Below are positions 26,028 to 34,138 of a stretch of 64,000 nucleotides of DNA, in pieces (position 1 is the first letter of the stretch; every line of letters starts with the position of its first letter). Under the pieces are notes generated by a model. That model saw only the letters and a list, made by a program, of their open reading frames with translations, was not told where the DNA came from and did no database searches. Both the position numbers and the translations under genes were made by a program. The DNA is from Paraburkholderia phenoliruptrix (GTDB lineage Bacteria; Pseudomonadota; Gammaproteobacteria; Burkholderiales; Burkholderiaceae): the NCBI RefSeq assembly GCF_019511605.1, contig NZ_JAEUAV010000006.1, forward strand, positions 1 to 64,000. The letters are read 5' to 3'.

Positions 26028-26738
26028 TCAGTGGCCGGCGCTCTGGCCGCCGTCGACGTGCAGGATCTCGCCTGTCACGAACGGCGCGGCGTCCAGATAC
26101 AGCACCGCCTGCACGATGTCGTCCATCTCGCCCATATGACCCACGGGATGCAGCGCGCCCAGCGCCGCGTGCGTTTCCACCGCGTGCATCGGCGACTTGA
26201 TGATGCCAGGCGATACCGCGTTCGCGCGAATGCCCGCCTTGGCATACTCGATCGCGATGGACTTGGTGGCCGCATTCAATCCGCCCTTCGTCAGCGAGGC
26301 GAGCACCGAAGGCACGCCGCTGATCGCATGGTCCGTGAGACTGGTTGTGATGGTGACGACATGCCCGCTCGAGCGTTTTTCCATTTCGGCAATCGCCAGC
26401 TGCGTGATGTGGAAGAAGCCGTCGAGGTTTACGCCCTTCACCAGCGCGTAGTCGTCGGACGTATAGCTCGTGAACGGCTTTGCGACAAACACGCCTGCAT
26501 TGTTGACGAGCGTATCAATACGGCCGAAGCGCGCCACGCCCTCCGCGATCACGCGGCGCGCGGTGGCCGGATCGGCAATATCGCCCGCCACGGTGACGAT
26601 GTTTTCATCGTCGACCGGAGTAATGCTGCGCGCTGTTGCGACCACGCGATAACCGCGCTGACGGAACGCCTTGACCAATTCTGCGCCAATGCCTTGCGAG
26701 GCGCCCGTCACCACTGCGACTTTTTCCGACGTATTCAT
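26028..26738 (-). CDS. Short-chain dehydrogenase/reductase lacking the catalytic tyrosine
   Basis: A 236-residue Rossmann protein starting MNTSEKVAVVTGASQGIG, with NAD(P) motif TGASQGIG and NNAG. The catalytic region reads VPSVLASLTKGG: the Lys of the YxxxK motif is present but the Tyr position is Ala. Family members normally need this Tyr for hydride transfer, so the enzyme may use another residue, have a different activity or serve as a structural or regulatory protein. I start at the ATG preceded by GGAG; the open frame reaches 27173 but has no similarity. It precedes the tautomerase gene. Confidence 0.83.
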   Translation of the reverse strand: MNTSEKVAVVTGASQGIGAELVKAFRQRGYRVVATARSITPVDDENIVTVAGDIADPATARRVIAEGVARFGRIDTLVNNAGVFVAKPFTSYTSDDYALVKGVNLDGFFHITQLAIAEMEKRSSGHVVTITTSLTDHAISGVPSVLASLTKGGLNAATKSIAIEYAKAGIRANAVSPGIIKSPMHAVETHAALGALHPVGHMGEMDDIVQAVLYLDAAPFVTGEILHVDGGQSAGH

Positions 26739-27078
26739 GTTGTGCTCCAAAGTTGTCATCCGATCCAGAAATGAGGGCTGGCTGCCAGACCGGCTGCCGC
26801 CTGACGCGGAAGTCTTGCAGTGCGCCCTCGGTGACTGAACTATCGGCTTTGCACGGCCATTGAACAAACGAGAAGATCTGCGTCGGCGGAAAAGAAAAAC
26901 TACGGCGGTGGCAGCGGGGGGAAATCCGCGGGTTGCGGTTACGGCGAGCAGGAACTCCGGCGCCCGGGCACGGAGCATGCGCAGAACAATCCAGCGCCGC
27001 GGCACTGCCGGCCGCTCTGGCCGGACCGGCTGCCCGAACTGGCCGCGGCGCATCTTCACGTTCAATGGCGAGGCGGTT
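26739..27078. other. Divergent intergenic region between SDR and BrkB-family genes
   Basis: About 340 bases with no credible gene, although both flanking frames are open across parts of it. It must contain both divergent promoters. A small hairpin (CCGGCC, five bases, GGCCGG at 27008-27024) lies near the BrkB start; no operator is otherwise evident. Confidence 0.4.
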
Positions 27079-28017
27079 ATGAACAAGGTCTCATCGCCCG
27101 GACGGGCACCGAGAAAACACGCACGGTTAAGCAACGTGTTCACCGTGGTCGTCAACGCGGGCAAGCGCTTCATGTCGGACCGCTGCCCGATGATGGCGGC
27201 CAGCGTCGGCTTCTATTCGGCGTTCTCGCTTGCGCCGACGCTGCTAATGGTGCTCGCGGTCGCAGGCTGGTTTTTCGGCGAAGACGCGGCGCGCGGGCGC
27301 CTGTTCGATCAGATGCGGGGCATTCTCGGTAAGGACGCCGCCGAGGCGATGCAGACCATCGTCGAACACGCGCATCGCGCGAACGGCAGCGGCATTGCCG
27401 CCGTGGTGTCGGTCGTGCTGTTGATCGTCGGCGCGTCGGCGACTTTCACGTCGCTGAACACCGCGCTCGACGTGGTGCTCGAGGCGGAGAAAGACGTCAA
27501 GAACAAAAGCAGCATTACGTGGCTCGTGCGTACCCGGCTCGTGTCGGTGAGCATGGTGCTCGGCCTGGGCTTTCTGCTCGTCGTGTCGCTGGTGCTGGAT
27601 ACCGCAATCACCTACGCGGGCCACGCGATATTCGGCAATTCACCGCTCGTCATCGTGACTGCGGTGCTGCAAACGGTACTTGGATTGATTGTGCTGGGCG
27701 CCGCCTTCACGGCGCTGCTACGGTGGATGTCCGACGCGAAAGTCAGTCTCACGCACGCGGCGATTGGCGGGATGACAGCGGCGGTACTTTTCTCGGCGGG
27801 CCGGCACCTGTTCGGGCTGTACCTCACGCACGCAGGAACGGCCAGCTCGTTCGGCGCCGCAGGCTCGCTCGCCGTGCTGATGATGTGGCTGTACTTTTCG
27901 GCGGCGGTCTTCCTGTTCGGCGCCGAAACGACCGCCGAACTCGCGGGCCGCAACGAGGTGAAAGACGAGCAGAAAGACCGGCCGCTATCGGTCGGCGCGG
28001 CACGCTCGCGCGGCTGA
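27079..28017 (+). CDS. YihY/BrkB-family inner-membrane protein
   Basis: A 312-residue multi-pass membrane protein with six hydrophobic spans, starting MNKVSSPGRAPRKH; GAGG lies upstream of the ATG. The family signature MMAASVGFYSAFSLAPTLLM at about residue 38 and the later TWLVRTRLVS and MWLYFSAAVFLFGAE segments identify the YihY/virulence factor BrkB family. It is sometimes annotated as ribonuclease BN, an old misassignment. The transported substance, if any, is not known. Earlier in-frame starts from 26860 encode an Arg-rich leader without similarity. Confidence 0.85.
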   Translation: MNKVSSPGRAPRKHARLSNVFTVVVNAGKRFMSDRCPMMAASVGFYSAFSLAPTLLMVLAVAGWFFGEDAARGRLFDQMRGILGKDAAEAMQTIVEHAHRANGSGIAAVVSVVLLIVGASATFTSLNTALDVVLEAEKDVKNKSSITWLVRTRLVSVSMVLGLGFLLVVSLVLDTAITYAGHAIFGNSPLVIVTAVLQTVLGLIVLGAAFTALLRWMSDAKVSLTHAAIGGMTAAVLFSAGRHLFGLYLTHAGTASSFGAAGSLAVLMMWLYFSAAVFLFGAETTAELAGRNEVKDEQKDRPLSVGAARSRG

Positions 28018-28060
28018 ACGCCAACGCGGTTGAACGCCAACGCGGTTGAACGTCAGCGCG
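28013..28060. repeat. Three 16-bp direct repeats between convergent genes
   Basis: Three tandem units of GTTGAACGCCAACGCG-type sequence (the first begins GC, the third has GTCAGC) fill the gap between the BrkB-family stop and the ABC permease stop; the first unit overlaps the BrkB stop codon. Likely replication slippage; no function apparent. Confidence 0.6.
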
Positions 28061-28061
28061 G

Positions 28062-28949
28062 TTAGTGCTGCACGCCCCAGCGCCGCACTGTGACGCGTTC
28101 CAGCGTATCGAACACCAGATGCTCGATCAGCAGTCCGATGACGATAACCGCCGCGAGCCCCGCGAAAACGCGGTCCGTGTACAGCTCGTTGCGATTCTGG
28201 AAAATGTACCAGCCCAGCCCGCCGTTGCCGGAGCTCGCGCCGAATACCAGTTCCGCCGCGATCAGCGTGCGCCATGCAAACGCCCAGCCCACGCGCAGGC
28301 CGGCGAGAATAGAAGGCAATGCGGCCGGCACGAGGATCAGCAGCACGTGGCGCACTCCCGTCAGGCCGTAGTTGCGCCCCGTCATGCGCAGCGTGGCCGG
28401 CACCGACTGGAAACCGGAGTAGGTGTTGAGCGCGAGCGGCCACAGCACGGAATGCACGAGCACGAATAGCAGGCTGCCGGTGCCGAGCCCGAACCAGAGC
28501 AATGCAATCGGCAGTAGCGCTATGGAAGGCAACGGGTTGAACATCGCGGTCAGCATGGACAGCAGATCGCGGCCCACGCGCGTGGACACCGCGAGCGACG
28601 TCAGCACGAACGCAAACGCCGCGCCGAGCAGATAGCCGCGCAGCAGTACCGACATGGAGACCGCGGTCTTTTGCAGCAATTCGCCGGACCACACGCCTTG
28701 AGCGAAGGCGGTGACGGTTGCGCCGAAGGTAGGCAACAGCAGGTCGTTGTTGACCACACGCGCGGCCACTTCCCATGCGGCGATCAGAACCAGCGCGATC
28801 AGCGCCTTGCGCAGCCAGCTTTGCGCAAAAATGCGCTTGCCGAGCGGCAACGGCGCTTCCAGCACGAGTTCGCCGAGCGGTTCGAGCGGACGCTCGTACT
28901 CGTCGCGAACCGGCGGCAGCAAGGTCGTGGAGGTGATGGGCGAACTCAT
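28062..28949 (-). CDS. ABC transporter permease, SsuC/TauC type
   Basis: A 295-residue inner-membrane permease with about six spans and a long soluble N terminus. The cytoplasmic EAA-type loop reads AELVFGASSGNGGLGWYI, typical of nitrate/sulfonate/taurine importers. Its start overlaps the stop of the ATPase gene by four bases. Last gene of a tauD-SBP-ATPase-permease operon; the dioxygenase suggests that the cargo is an alkanesulfonate such as taurine. Confidence 0.85.
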   Translation of the reverse strand: MSSPITSTTLLPPVRDEYERPLEPLGELVLEAPLPLGKRIFAQSWLRKALIALVLIAAWEVAARVVNNDLLLPTFGATVTAFAQGVWSGELLQKTAVSMSVLLRGYLLGAAFAFVLTSLAVSTRVGRDLLSMLTAMFNPLPSIALLPIALLWFGLGTGSLLFVLVHSVLWPLALNTYSGFQSVPATLRMTGRNYGLTGVRHVLLILVPAALPSILAGLRVGWAFAWRTLIAAELVFGASSGNGGLGWYIFQNRNELYTDRVFAGLAAVIVIGLLIEHLVFDTLERVTVRRWGVQH

Positions 28950-29794
28950 TGCACGGCCTCCGTTTCCTCGAACAACAGGTGATGAATACGCGCGACGCTG
29001 CGCTGAAAATCGTTGCGTCCGAAACTGTCGTGCGAGTACTGGTGACTGTTGAGCTCCGCGCGCACGCGGCCCGGATGCGGCGACAGCAGCAAGATGCGGT
29101 TGCCGACCACCAGCGCTTCTTCAATCGAATGCGTGACAAAGAGCAGCGTGAAATTCACCTCTTCCCACAAGCGCAGCAGTTCCTCCTGCATTTTGCGACG
29201 TGTCAAAGCGTCCAGTGCCGCGAACGGTTCGTCCATCAGCAGCACGCGTGGCTGCATCGCGAGTGCTCGCGCAATCGCCACACGCTGTTTCATACCGCCC
29301 GACAACGTATGCGGATACGCATTTGCAAACGCGGAGAGACCGACCTTGTCGAGGTAATGCAGCGCACGTTCATTCGCTTGCGCACGCCCGAGCTTCTTCG
29401 CGGCTCTCAACGGAAAGGCCACGTTTTGCAGCACGGTCTTCCACGGCGGCAACTGATCGAACTCCTGGAAGACGACAATGCGGTCGGGGCCCGGACCGCG
29501 TACCGGTTGAGCGTCGAGCGAAATCGTGCCGGACGTGGGCTCAATGAACCCGCCCACCGCCTTGAGCAGCGTCGACTTGCCGCAACCCGACGGTCCAAGC
29601 AGCACGAAGCGGTCGCCGCCATAGACGTCGAAGCTCACATCGTGCGTCGCGCGCACAATGCGCTCGCGCGTGCGGTATTCGAGGCTGACGTTCTCGACCG
29701 AGAGCAGCTTCTGGCTTGCGGCCGGAGCGTCGTGCAAAGCGTGGCCAGCGCGCTTTGCATGTTCGGGAAAGAGTAGCGTGGGATTAGCCACCAT
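28946..29794 (-). CDS. ABC transporter ATP-binding protein, SsuB/TauB type
   Basis: A 282-residue ATPase starting MVANPTLLFPEH, with GGGAG upstream. Walker A is GPSGCGKST, the signature is LSGGMKQR, Walker B is VLLMDEPFAALD and the switch His is in FVTHSIEEAL. The Q-loop reads VFQEFDQLPPWKT, as in the nitrate/taurine/sulfonate subfamily. It carries an N-terminal extension of about 30 residues before the nucleotide-binding fold. It is coupled to the permease by an ATGA overlap and powers the importer. Confidence 0.88.
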   Translation of the reverse strand: MVANPTLLFPEHAKRAGHALHDAPAASQKLLSVENVSLEYRTRERIVRATHDVSFDVYGGDRFVLLGPSGCGKSTLLKAVGGFIEPTSGTISLDAQPVRGPGPDRIVVFQEFDQLPPWKTVLQNVAFPLRAAKKLGRAQANERALHYLDKVGLSAFANAYPHTLSGGMKQRVAIARALAMQPRVLLMDEPFAALDALTRRKMQEELLRLWEEVNFTLLFVTHSIEEALVVGNRILLLSPHPGRVRAELNSHQYSHDSFGRNDFQRSVARIHHLLFEETEAVQ

Positions 29795-29879
29795 TGGATC
29801 GCTCCCAGGTTGCGGACTGCGCGGACGGCTCAGCGTTGCGCCGCACTGCACTGAAGTAGGAAAATGCAGAGCGTCATAC

Positions 29880-30998
29880 TCAACTGCCCTCTGCCGTTGC
29901 GGGGTCGTCGAAGAAATACGCCTTCCATGACTTCGGCTCGTTGCGGATCGCGCCGACTCGGTACATGAACTGCGCGAGACCCAGCGTGTTCTGCGGCGCG
30001 ATCTTGAACTGCACCTGCGGATTCGTGATGATCTTCAACAGCAGCGCGCGGTCGATCTTCGACTTGTTCACGCGCAGATAAATGTCCGCGGCGGCTTCAG
30101 GATTCGCGGCGATAAAGCGCGACGCATCGGCGAGCGCATCCACAAATGCGCGGTACGTCTTCGGGTTGCTGTCGCGGAATTTTTCGGTCGCATAGAGCAC
30201 CGTTGCGGAACTCGGGCCGCCGAGCACATCGTACGAGTTGAGCACGATATGCGCCTTCGGATTGGCCGCGAGTTCCTGATCCTGAAACGGCGGATTGCCG
30301 AAGTGGCCGGTAATTTCCGTGCCGCCGGCAATGATCGCCGCTGCCGCATCGGGATGCGGCAGCGCCTGCGTGTACTTGTCGAGGCGGTTGTACTCCTTGT
30401 CGCCCCAACGTTTTGCGGCCGCGTATTGCAGCACGCGCGACTGCACGGACACGTTCACCGCCGGCACCGCGATGCGGTCTTTCGCGGTGAAATCCGCAAT
30501 GCTTTTGACGTCCGGATTGTTGCTCACGAGGTAGTACGGCAGATTGCCGAGTGAAGCCACGCCCTTCACGTTCTGCTTGCCATGCGTGCGGTCCCAGATT
30601 GTCAAAAGCGGACCCACGCCCGCGCCCGCAATATCCACGGCGCCCGACAGCAAGGCGTCGTTGACCGCTGCGCCGCCCGAGAGCTGCACCCAGTCCACCT
30701 TGATATCGACGCCCTGCTTGCGGCCTTCCTTTTCGATGAACTGCTGGTCGCGCGCCACGTTCAGGAGCAGATAGACAATGCCGAACTGCTCGGCAATCCG
30801 GATCTGCCCTTCGGCATGAGCCTGCGCCGCTGCACCCATACCCGCAGCGCCGACCGAAACGGTCAGCAACGCGGCGGCAATGCGGCGACTAAGGCGACTA
30901 AGGCGACTAAGGCGACTGACGCGACTGACGCGACTGACGCGACTGACGCGACTGACAAGCGTCGAGCGTGCAGCGGACGGGTAAATCCTGGCGAACAT
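29880..30998 (-). CDS. NitT/TauT-family ABC substrate-binding protein with repeat-expanded signal region
   Basis: A 372-residue periplasmic binding protein. The mature part (EGQIRIAEQFGIVYLLLNVA, then VDWVQLSGGAAVNDALLSG) is of the nitrate/sulfonate/taurine type. The unusual feature is the N terminus: between the start and the hydrophobic core lie eight Ser-Arg-Val/Leu triplets, encoded by a 9-bp tandem repeat, giving an n-region of about 39 residues with nine or more arginines before the hydrophobic AAALLTVSVGAAG and a cleavage region near QAHAEG. GGAG precedes the ATG. It is the second gene of the tauD-led operon. Confidence 0.87.
   Translation of the reverse strand: MFARIYPSAARSTLVSRVSRVSRVSRVSRLSRLSRLSRRIAAALLTVSVGAAGMGAAAQAHAEGQIRIAEQFGIVYLLLNVARDQQFIEKEGRKQGVDIKVDWVQLSGGAAVNDALLSGAVDIAGAGVGPLLTIWDRTHGKQNVKGVASLGNLPYYLVSNNPDVKSIADFTAKDRIAVPAVNVSVQSRVLQYAAAKRWGDKEYNRLDKYTQALPHPDAAAAIIAGGTEITGHFGNPPFQDQELAANPKAHIVLNSYDVLGGPSSATVLYATEKFRDSNPKTYRAFVDALADASRFIAANPEAAADIYLRVNKSKIDRALLLKIITNPQVQFKIAPQNTLGLAQFMYRVGAIRNEPKSWKAYFFDDPATAEGS
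30885..30956. repeat. Eight 9-bp tandem repeats inside a signal-peptide region
   Basis: Three units of GCGACTAAG are followed by five of GCGACTGAC, 72 bases without interruption. On the minus strand they encode Ser-Arg-Val five times and Ser-Arg-Leu three times. Unit length is a multiple of three, so copy-number change would lengthen or shorten the signal peptide without a frameshift. Confidence 0.9.
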
Positions 30999-31072
30999 CG
31001 AAACTCCGGTCGGCGAGTGGTATTGAGTGGCTGTTTTATGTCGGACGGTAAGGCGCTCTTCGGGCGCGACGA

Positions 31073-31990
31073 TCAGAACGGCACGTCGCCTTCAATCGTC
31101 GTGCGATAGAGTTTGCGGCGCAGATGGTCGGGCGTGCCCGCCGCGAGGTGCATCAGCGAGCGGTTGTCCCAGAACACCATGTCGTGTTCGGCCCAGCGGT
31201 GCCGGTACACATGCTCGGCCCGCACGCTGTGCGCGAAGATTTCGTCGAGCAGTTGCTTGCTTTCGTCTTCGGGCAGGCCGATCACGCGGGTCGTGAAATG
31301 CTCGCTCACGAACAGCGCCTTGCGCCCAGTCTCCGGATGCGTGCGTACGATCGGGTGCTGCACCGGCTTCACTTGCGCGATCTGTTCGGGCGACAGATTC
31401 GGCCGCCACGGGCTGCGCTTTTGCAGTTCGGCATATTTGGCAAGATAGGTGTGCTCGGCCGTGCGTCCCTCCACCGCGCTGCGCAAATGCGCGGGCAACG
31501 TGTCCCATGCGAGGTGCATGTTGGCGAACAACGTATCGCCGCCTTCAGCCGGCAATTCCTGCGCGTGCAGCAGCGAACCGAGGCTCGGTTTTTCCTTGTA
31601 CGAGAGATCCGAGTGCCAGTAGTGACCTGCGTCGCCGAGGCCGATCGGCTTGCCGTTTTCAACGATGTTCGACACCACCAGCACTTCGGGATAGCCGGGC
31701 AACTGGAACTGATGCAGCACGTGGATCTGCAGCGGACCAAAGCGGCGGCTAAACGCGATCTGCTCGTCCGGTGTAATGCGTTGATCGCGGAACACCAGCA
31801 CATGATGATCGAGGTGCGCACGGTGAATGCGCGCGAAATCCTGCTGATTGAGCGGCTTGCTCAGATCGAGCCCGAGCACTTCGGCGCCGACGGGGCCGTC
31901 GAACGGGCGAATTTCAATCGGCTGACTGGCGATCGCGCCGCCGGCATGGCGGCTGTCGTGGGCGGCGGTGGAGGCAAAAGCTGTCGTCAC
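31073..31990 (-). CDS. TauD/TfdA-family 2-oxoglutarate-dependent dioxygenase
   Basis: A 305-residue cytoplasmic Fe(II)/2-oxoglutarate oxygenase. The iron-binding HxD motif is His126-Ser-Asp128 in YWHSDLSY, the distal His lies in DNRSLMHLAAG and the 2-oxoglutarate Arg in LRRKLYRTTIEG. By analogy with TauD it would hydroxylate an alkanesulfonate next to the sulfonate group, releasing sulfite and an aldehyde. It is first in the operon, 74 bases before the substrate-binding protein, and a sulfite dehydrogenase pair lies just upstream on the same strand, which fits a sulfonate substrate. Confidence 0.87.
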   Translation of the reverse strand: MTTAFASTAAHDSRHAGGAIASQPIEIRPFDGPVGAEVLGLDLSKPLNQQDFARIHRAHLDHHVLVFRDQRITPDEQIAFSRRFGPLQIHVLHQFQLPGYPEVLVVSNIVENGKPIGLGDAGHYWHSDLSYKEKPSLGSLLHAQELPAEGGDTLFANMHLAWDTLPAHLRSAVEGRTAEHTYLAKYAELQKRSPWRPNLSPEQIAQVKPVQHPIVRTHPETGRKALFVSEHFTTRVIGLPEDESKQLLDEIFAHSVRAEHVYRHRWAEHDMVFWDNRSLMHLAAGTPDHLRRKLYRTTIEGDVPF

Positions 31991-32163
31991 GGGACACTCT
32001 TCGTCGTATCTGTTCGCGGGGCGCCGTCTCGGCGCAGTCAGACGAATGTACCGGCGCGCAGGCGCGAGGACAACGAAGCAAATGCGATACGGTTATCTGC
32101 TGGAGTGATAAACCCGATGTTGCGGCGTGCAACGGTCCGCGCAACCGGCGTTGCGCTCGCGGC

Positions 32164-32763
32164 TCAAAGGCGGCCTGGACGCGGATCGGGCACGAAGCCG
32201 TCGCGATTGGGCATCGCCACGCGCGGCAGCGAAGCCGCGTCGAGTCGCGCATCGGCAGGCACGATGCCGTTCTGATTCAGCAGGAACGCGCTCAGCGCAT
32301 ACACTTCGTCGGCGGAAAGCGATTCGGGCGCGTTGTACGGCATCGCGCGGCGTATGTAGTCGAAGAGCGTCGTTGCATACGGCCAATAGCTGCCCACCGT
32401 GCGCTTTGGCTTTGCGCTCGACAACGTGCCCTGGCCGCCTACGAGTGCATCGCCGAGGCCGCCTTCGCCGTGTGCGCCGTGGCACGCCGCACATTTCGCG
32501 GCGAACACCCGTGCGCCTGTGGCGACGTCGCCGCTGCCTGGCGGCAGGCCGTGGCCGTCCGGCGCCACGTCGATATTCCAGGCCGCGATGTCGGCTTCCG
32601 TGAGCGGGGTACCAACGCCGTGCACCGCGCCGGCATTGCGCGCATCGGTCCTGTTATCGCGCTGACCAAGCGAGCAGCCCGCGAGCGCGATCAGAGCAAC
32701 GACAGCAACCCTGGCAGCCGGCATGAACCGCAACGGATTGTGCAGCGAACGACGCTCACGCAT
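32164..32763 (-). CDS. c-type cytochrome partner of the sulfite dehydrogenase
   Basis: A 199-residue exported monohaem cytochrome c: haem motif CAACH near residue 90, with a C-terminal cytochrome helix (SADEVYALSAFLLNQNGIVP). The N terminus has a hydrophobic stretch with ALAGC, so it may be a lipoprotein. The ATG overlaps the stop of the SoxC-like gene (ATGCGTGA), giving translational coupling, and it resembles the cytochrome part of SoxD-type subunits. It probably accepts electrons from sulfite oxidation in the periplasm. Confidence 0.83.
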   Translation of the reverse strand: MRERRSLHNPLRFMPAARVAVVALIALAGCSLGQRDNRTDARNAGAVHGVGTPLTEADIAAWNIDVAPDGHGLPPGSGDVATGARVFAAKCAACHGAHGEGGLGDALVGGQGTLSSAKPKRTVGSYWPYATTLFDYIRRAMPYNAPESLSADEVYALSAFLLNQNGIVPADARLDAASLPRVAMPNRDGFVPDPRPGRL

Positions 32764-34033
32764 TGCGTACCTCGCCATCCGCCTGCACGCGCCACTGCTG
32801 GATTGCGTTGTAGTGGTACTGCGAATTGAGCCCGCGCGCGGCAACCAGTTGTTCCCGCGTGGGTTGCACGTAGCCGGTGGAATCGGTGGCGCGAGACAGC
32901 AGCGCGGCGGGCGCGCCATCCCAGCGCCAGTCCGCTTCGAAGCGCGTCAGCGCGCGGTCGCCGGGCACCCCGTCGAGCCGCGCGAGCCGCCATGACGCGC
33001 CGCCGTCCGTGGAAACCTCGACCTTGCGGATGGTGCCGCGCCCGGACCATGCAATGCCGCTAATCGGGTAATAACCGTGCGTGGTGAGGCGATGCCCCGG
33101 CGAGGGCCGCGTGATGACTGACTTCGCATCCATCTCGAACACGAACTGGCGTGCCGTGCCGTTCGCGAGCAGGCTCGTGTACTTCGACGTCTCCTCGCGC
33201 GTTTGCAGCGGCGCGTCGACCACCTTCAGCCTGCGCAGCCATTTGACGTTGGTATTGCCCTCGAAGCCGGGCACGATGAGGCGCAGCGGATAACCGTTCT
33301 CGGGCCGCAGGCGCTCGCCGTTCTGCGCGTACACCACGAGCGCGCGCTCCAGAATGCGGTCGAGCGGCAGGCTGCGTGTCATCGCCGCCGCGTCCGCGCC
33401 TTCTGCCAGCAGCCAGGCGCCGCCCTGGGCACGGGTAAGCGCGGATACCCCGCCCACCTCTTCGAGCAATGTCGAAAGGCGCACGCCCGTCCATTCGCAA
33501 CACGACAGCAAACCGTGGGTCAGTTGCACCGGCAGGCCGCTCGGGCCGTTCCATTCGCTACCGGTATTGCCGGAACATTCGAGGAAATGAATGCTCGACT
33601 GCGCCGGCAGACGCAGCAGGTCGTCCATCGTGAAGAGCTTCGGCGTTCGCACGAGGCCGTGAATCGCCAGACGGTGCTGGTCCGGATCGATGTCGGGCAC
33701 GCCGCCGTGATGGCGTTCGTAGACGAGGCCATTCGGAGTGATGGTGCCGTAGAGGTCCGCGAGCGGCGTCATTGACGAAGCGGCGCCGGGCAGCGGCCAT
33801 GAGCGGGCGCTTCGGCGCACTACCGTCGCCTCGCGCGGCGACGGCACGCCATACGGATGCTCGAGCACCGGCGCGCCGGGCACGCGGCTCGAAGGCGCGA
33901 TCTCGAGCGGCTTCATCAACTCGCTTGCCGCCGCAGCTTGTGACGCGACGAGGCCGCCTGCCGCAAGCCGTCCAAGCAGACGGCGGCGGCGAGGCGAGAC
34001 AAGCGGACGGGACGGCGTTTGGCCAGGGCTCAT
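32756..34033 (-). CDS. soxC: SoxC-like molybdopterin sulfite dehydrogenase
   Basis: A 425-residue enzyme of the sulfite oxidase family. The N terminus has a twin-arginine type signal (SPRRRRLLGRLAAGG). The Mo-pterin domain has the ligand Cys153 in HFLECSGNTGSEW, and the C-terminal dimerisation domain includes YYPISGIAWSGRGTIRKVEV. SoxC proteins oxidise sulfite or sulfane sulfur in the periplasm and pass electrons to a cytochrome; the next gene encodes one. No other sox genes are in the window, so stand-alone sulfite oxidation, probably of sulfite released by the neighbouring TauD-like enzyme, is the better guess. Confidence 0.85.
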   Translation of the reverse strand: MSPGQTPSRPLVSPRRRRLLGRLAAGGLVASQAAAASELMKPLEIAPSSRVPGAPVLEHPYGVPSPREATVVRRSARSWPLPGAASSMTPLADLYGTITPNGLVYERHHGGVPDIDPDQHRLAIHGLVRTPKLFTMDDLLRLPAQSSIHFLECSGNTGSEWNGPSGLPVQLTHGLLSCCEWTGVRLSTLLEEVGGVSALTRAQGGAWLLAEGADAAAMTRSLPLDRILERALVVYAQNGERLRPENGYPLRLIVPGFEGNTNVKWLRRLKVVDAPLQTREETSKYTSLLANGTARQFVFEMDAKSVITRPSPGHRLTTHGYYPISGIAWSGRGTIRKVEVSTDGGASWRLARLDGVPGDRALTRFEADWRWDGAPAALLSRATDSTGYVQPTREQLVAARGLNSQYHYNAIQQWRVQADGEVRNA

Positions 34034-34138
34034 TGTGGCAGCGGCGCTTCATTGAGAAGTCGACGATGCTAGCAACGCGCGCGCTCACGGCCAAACGATC
34101 AATCGTGATATGCAATGCAGCGAACCCAGGTTCGCGCT

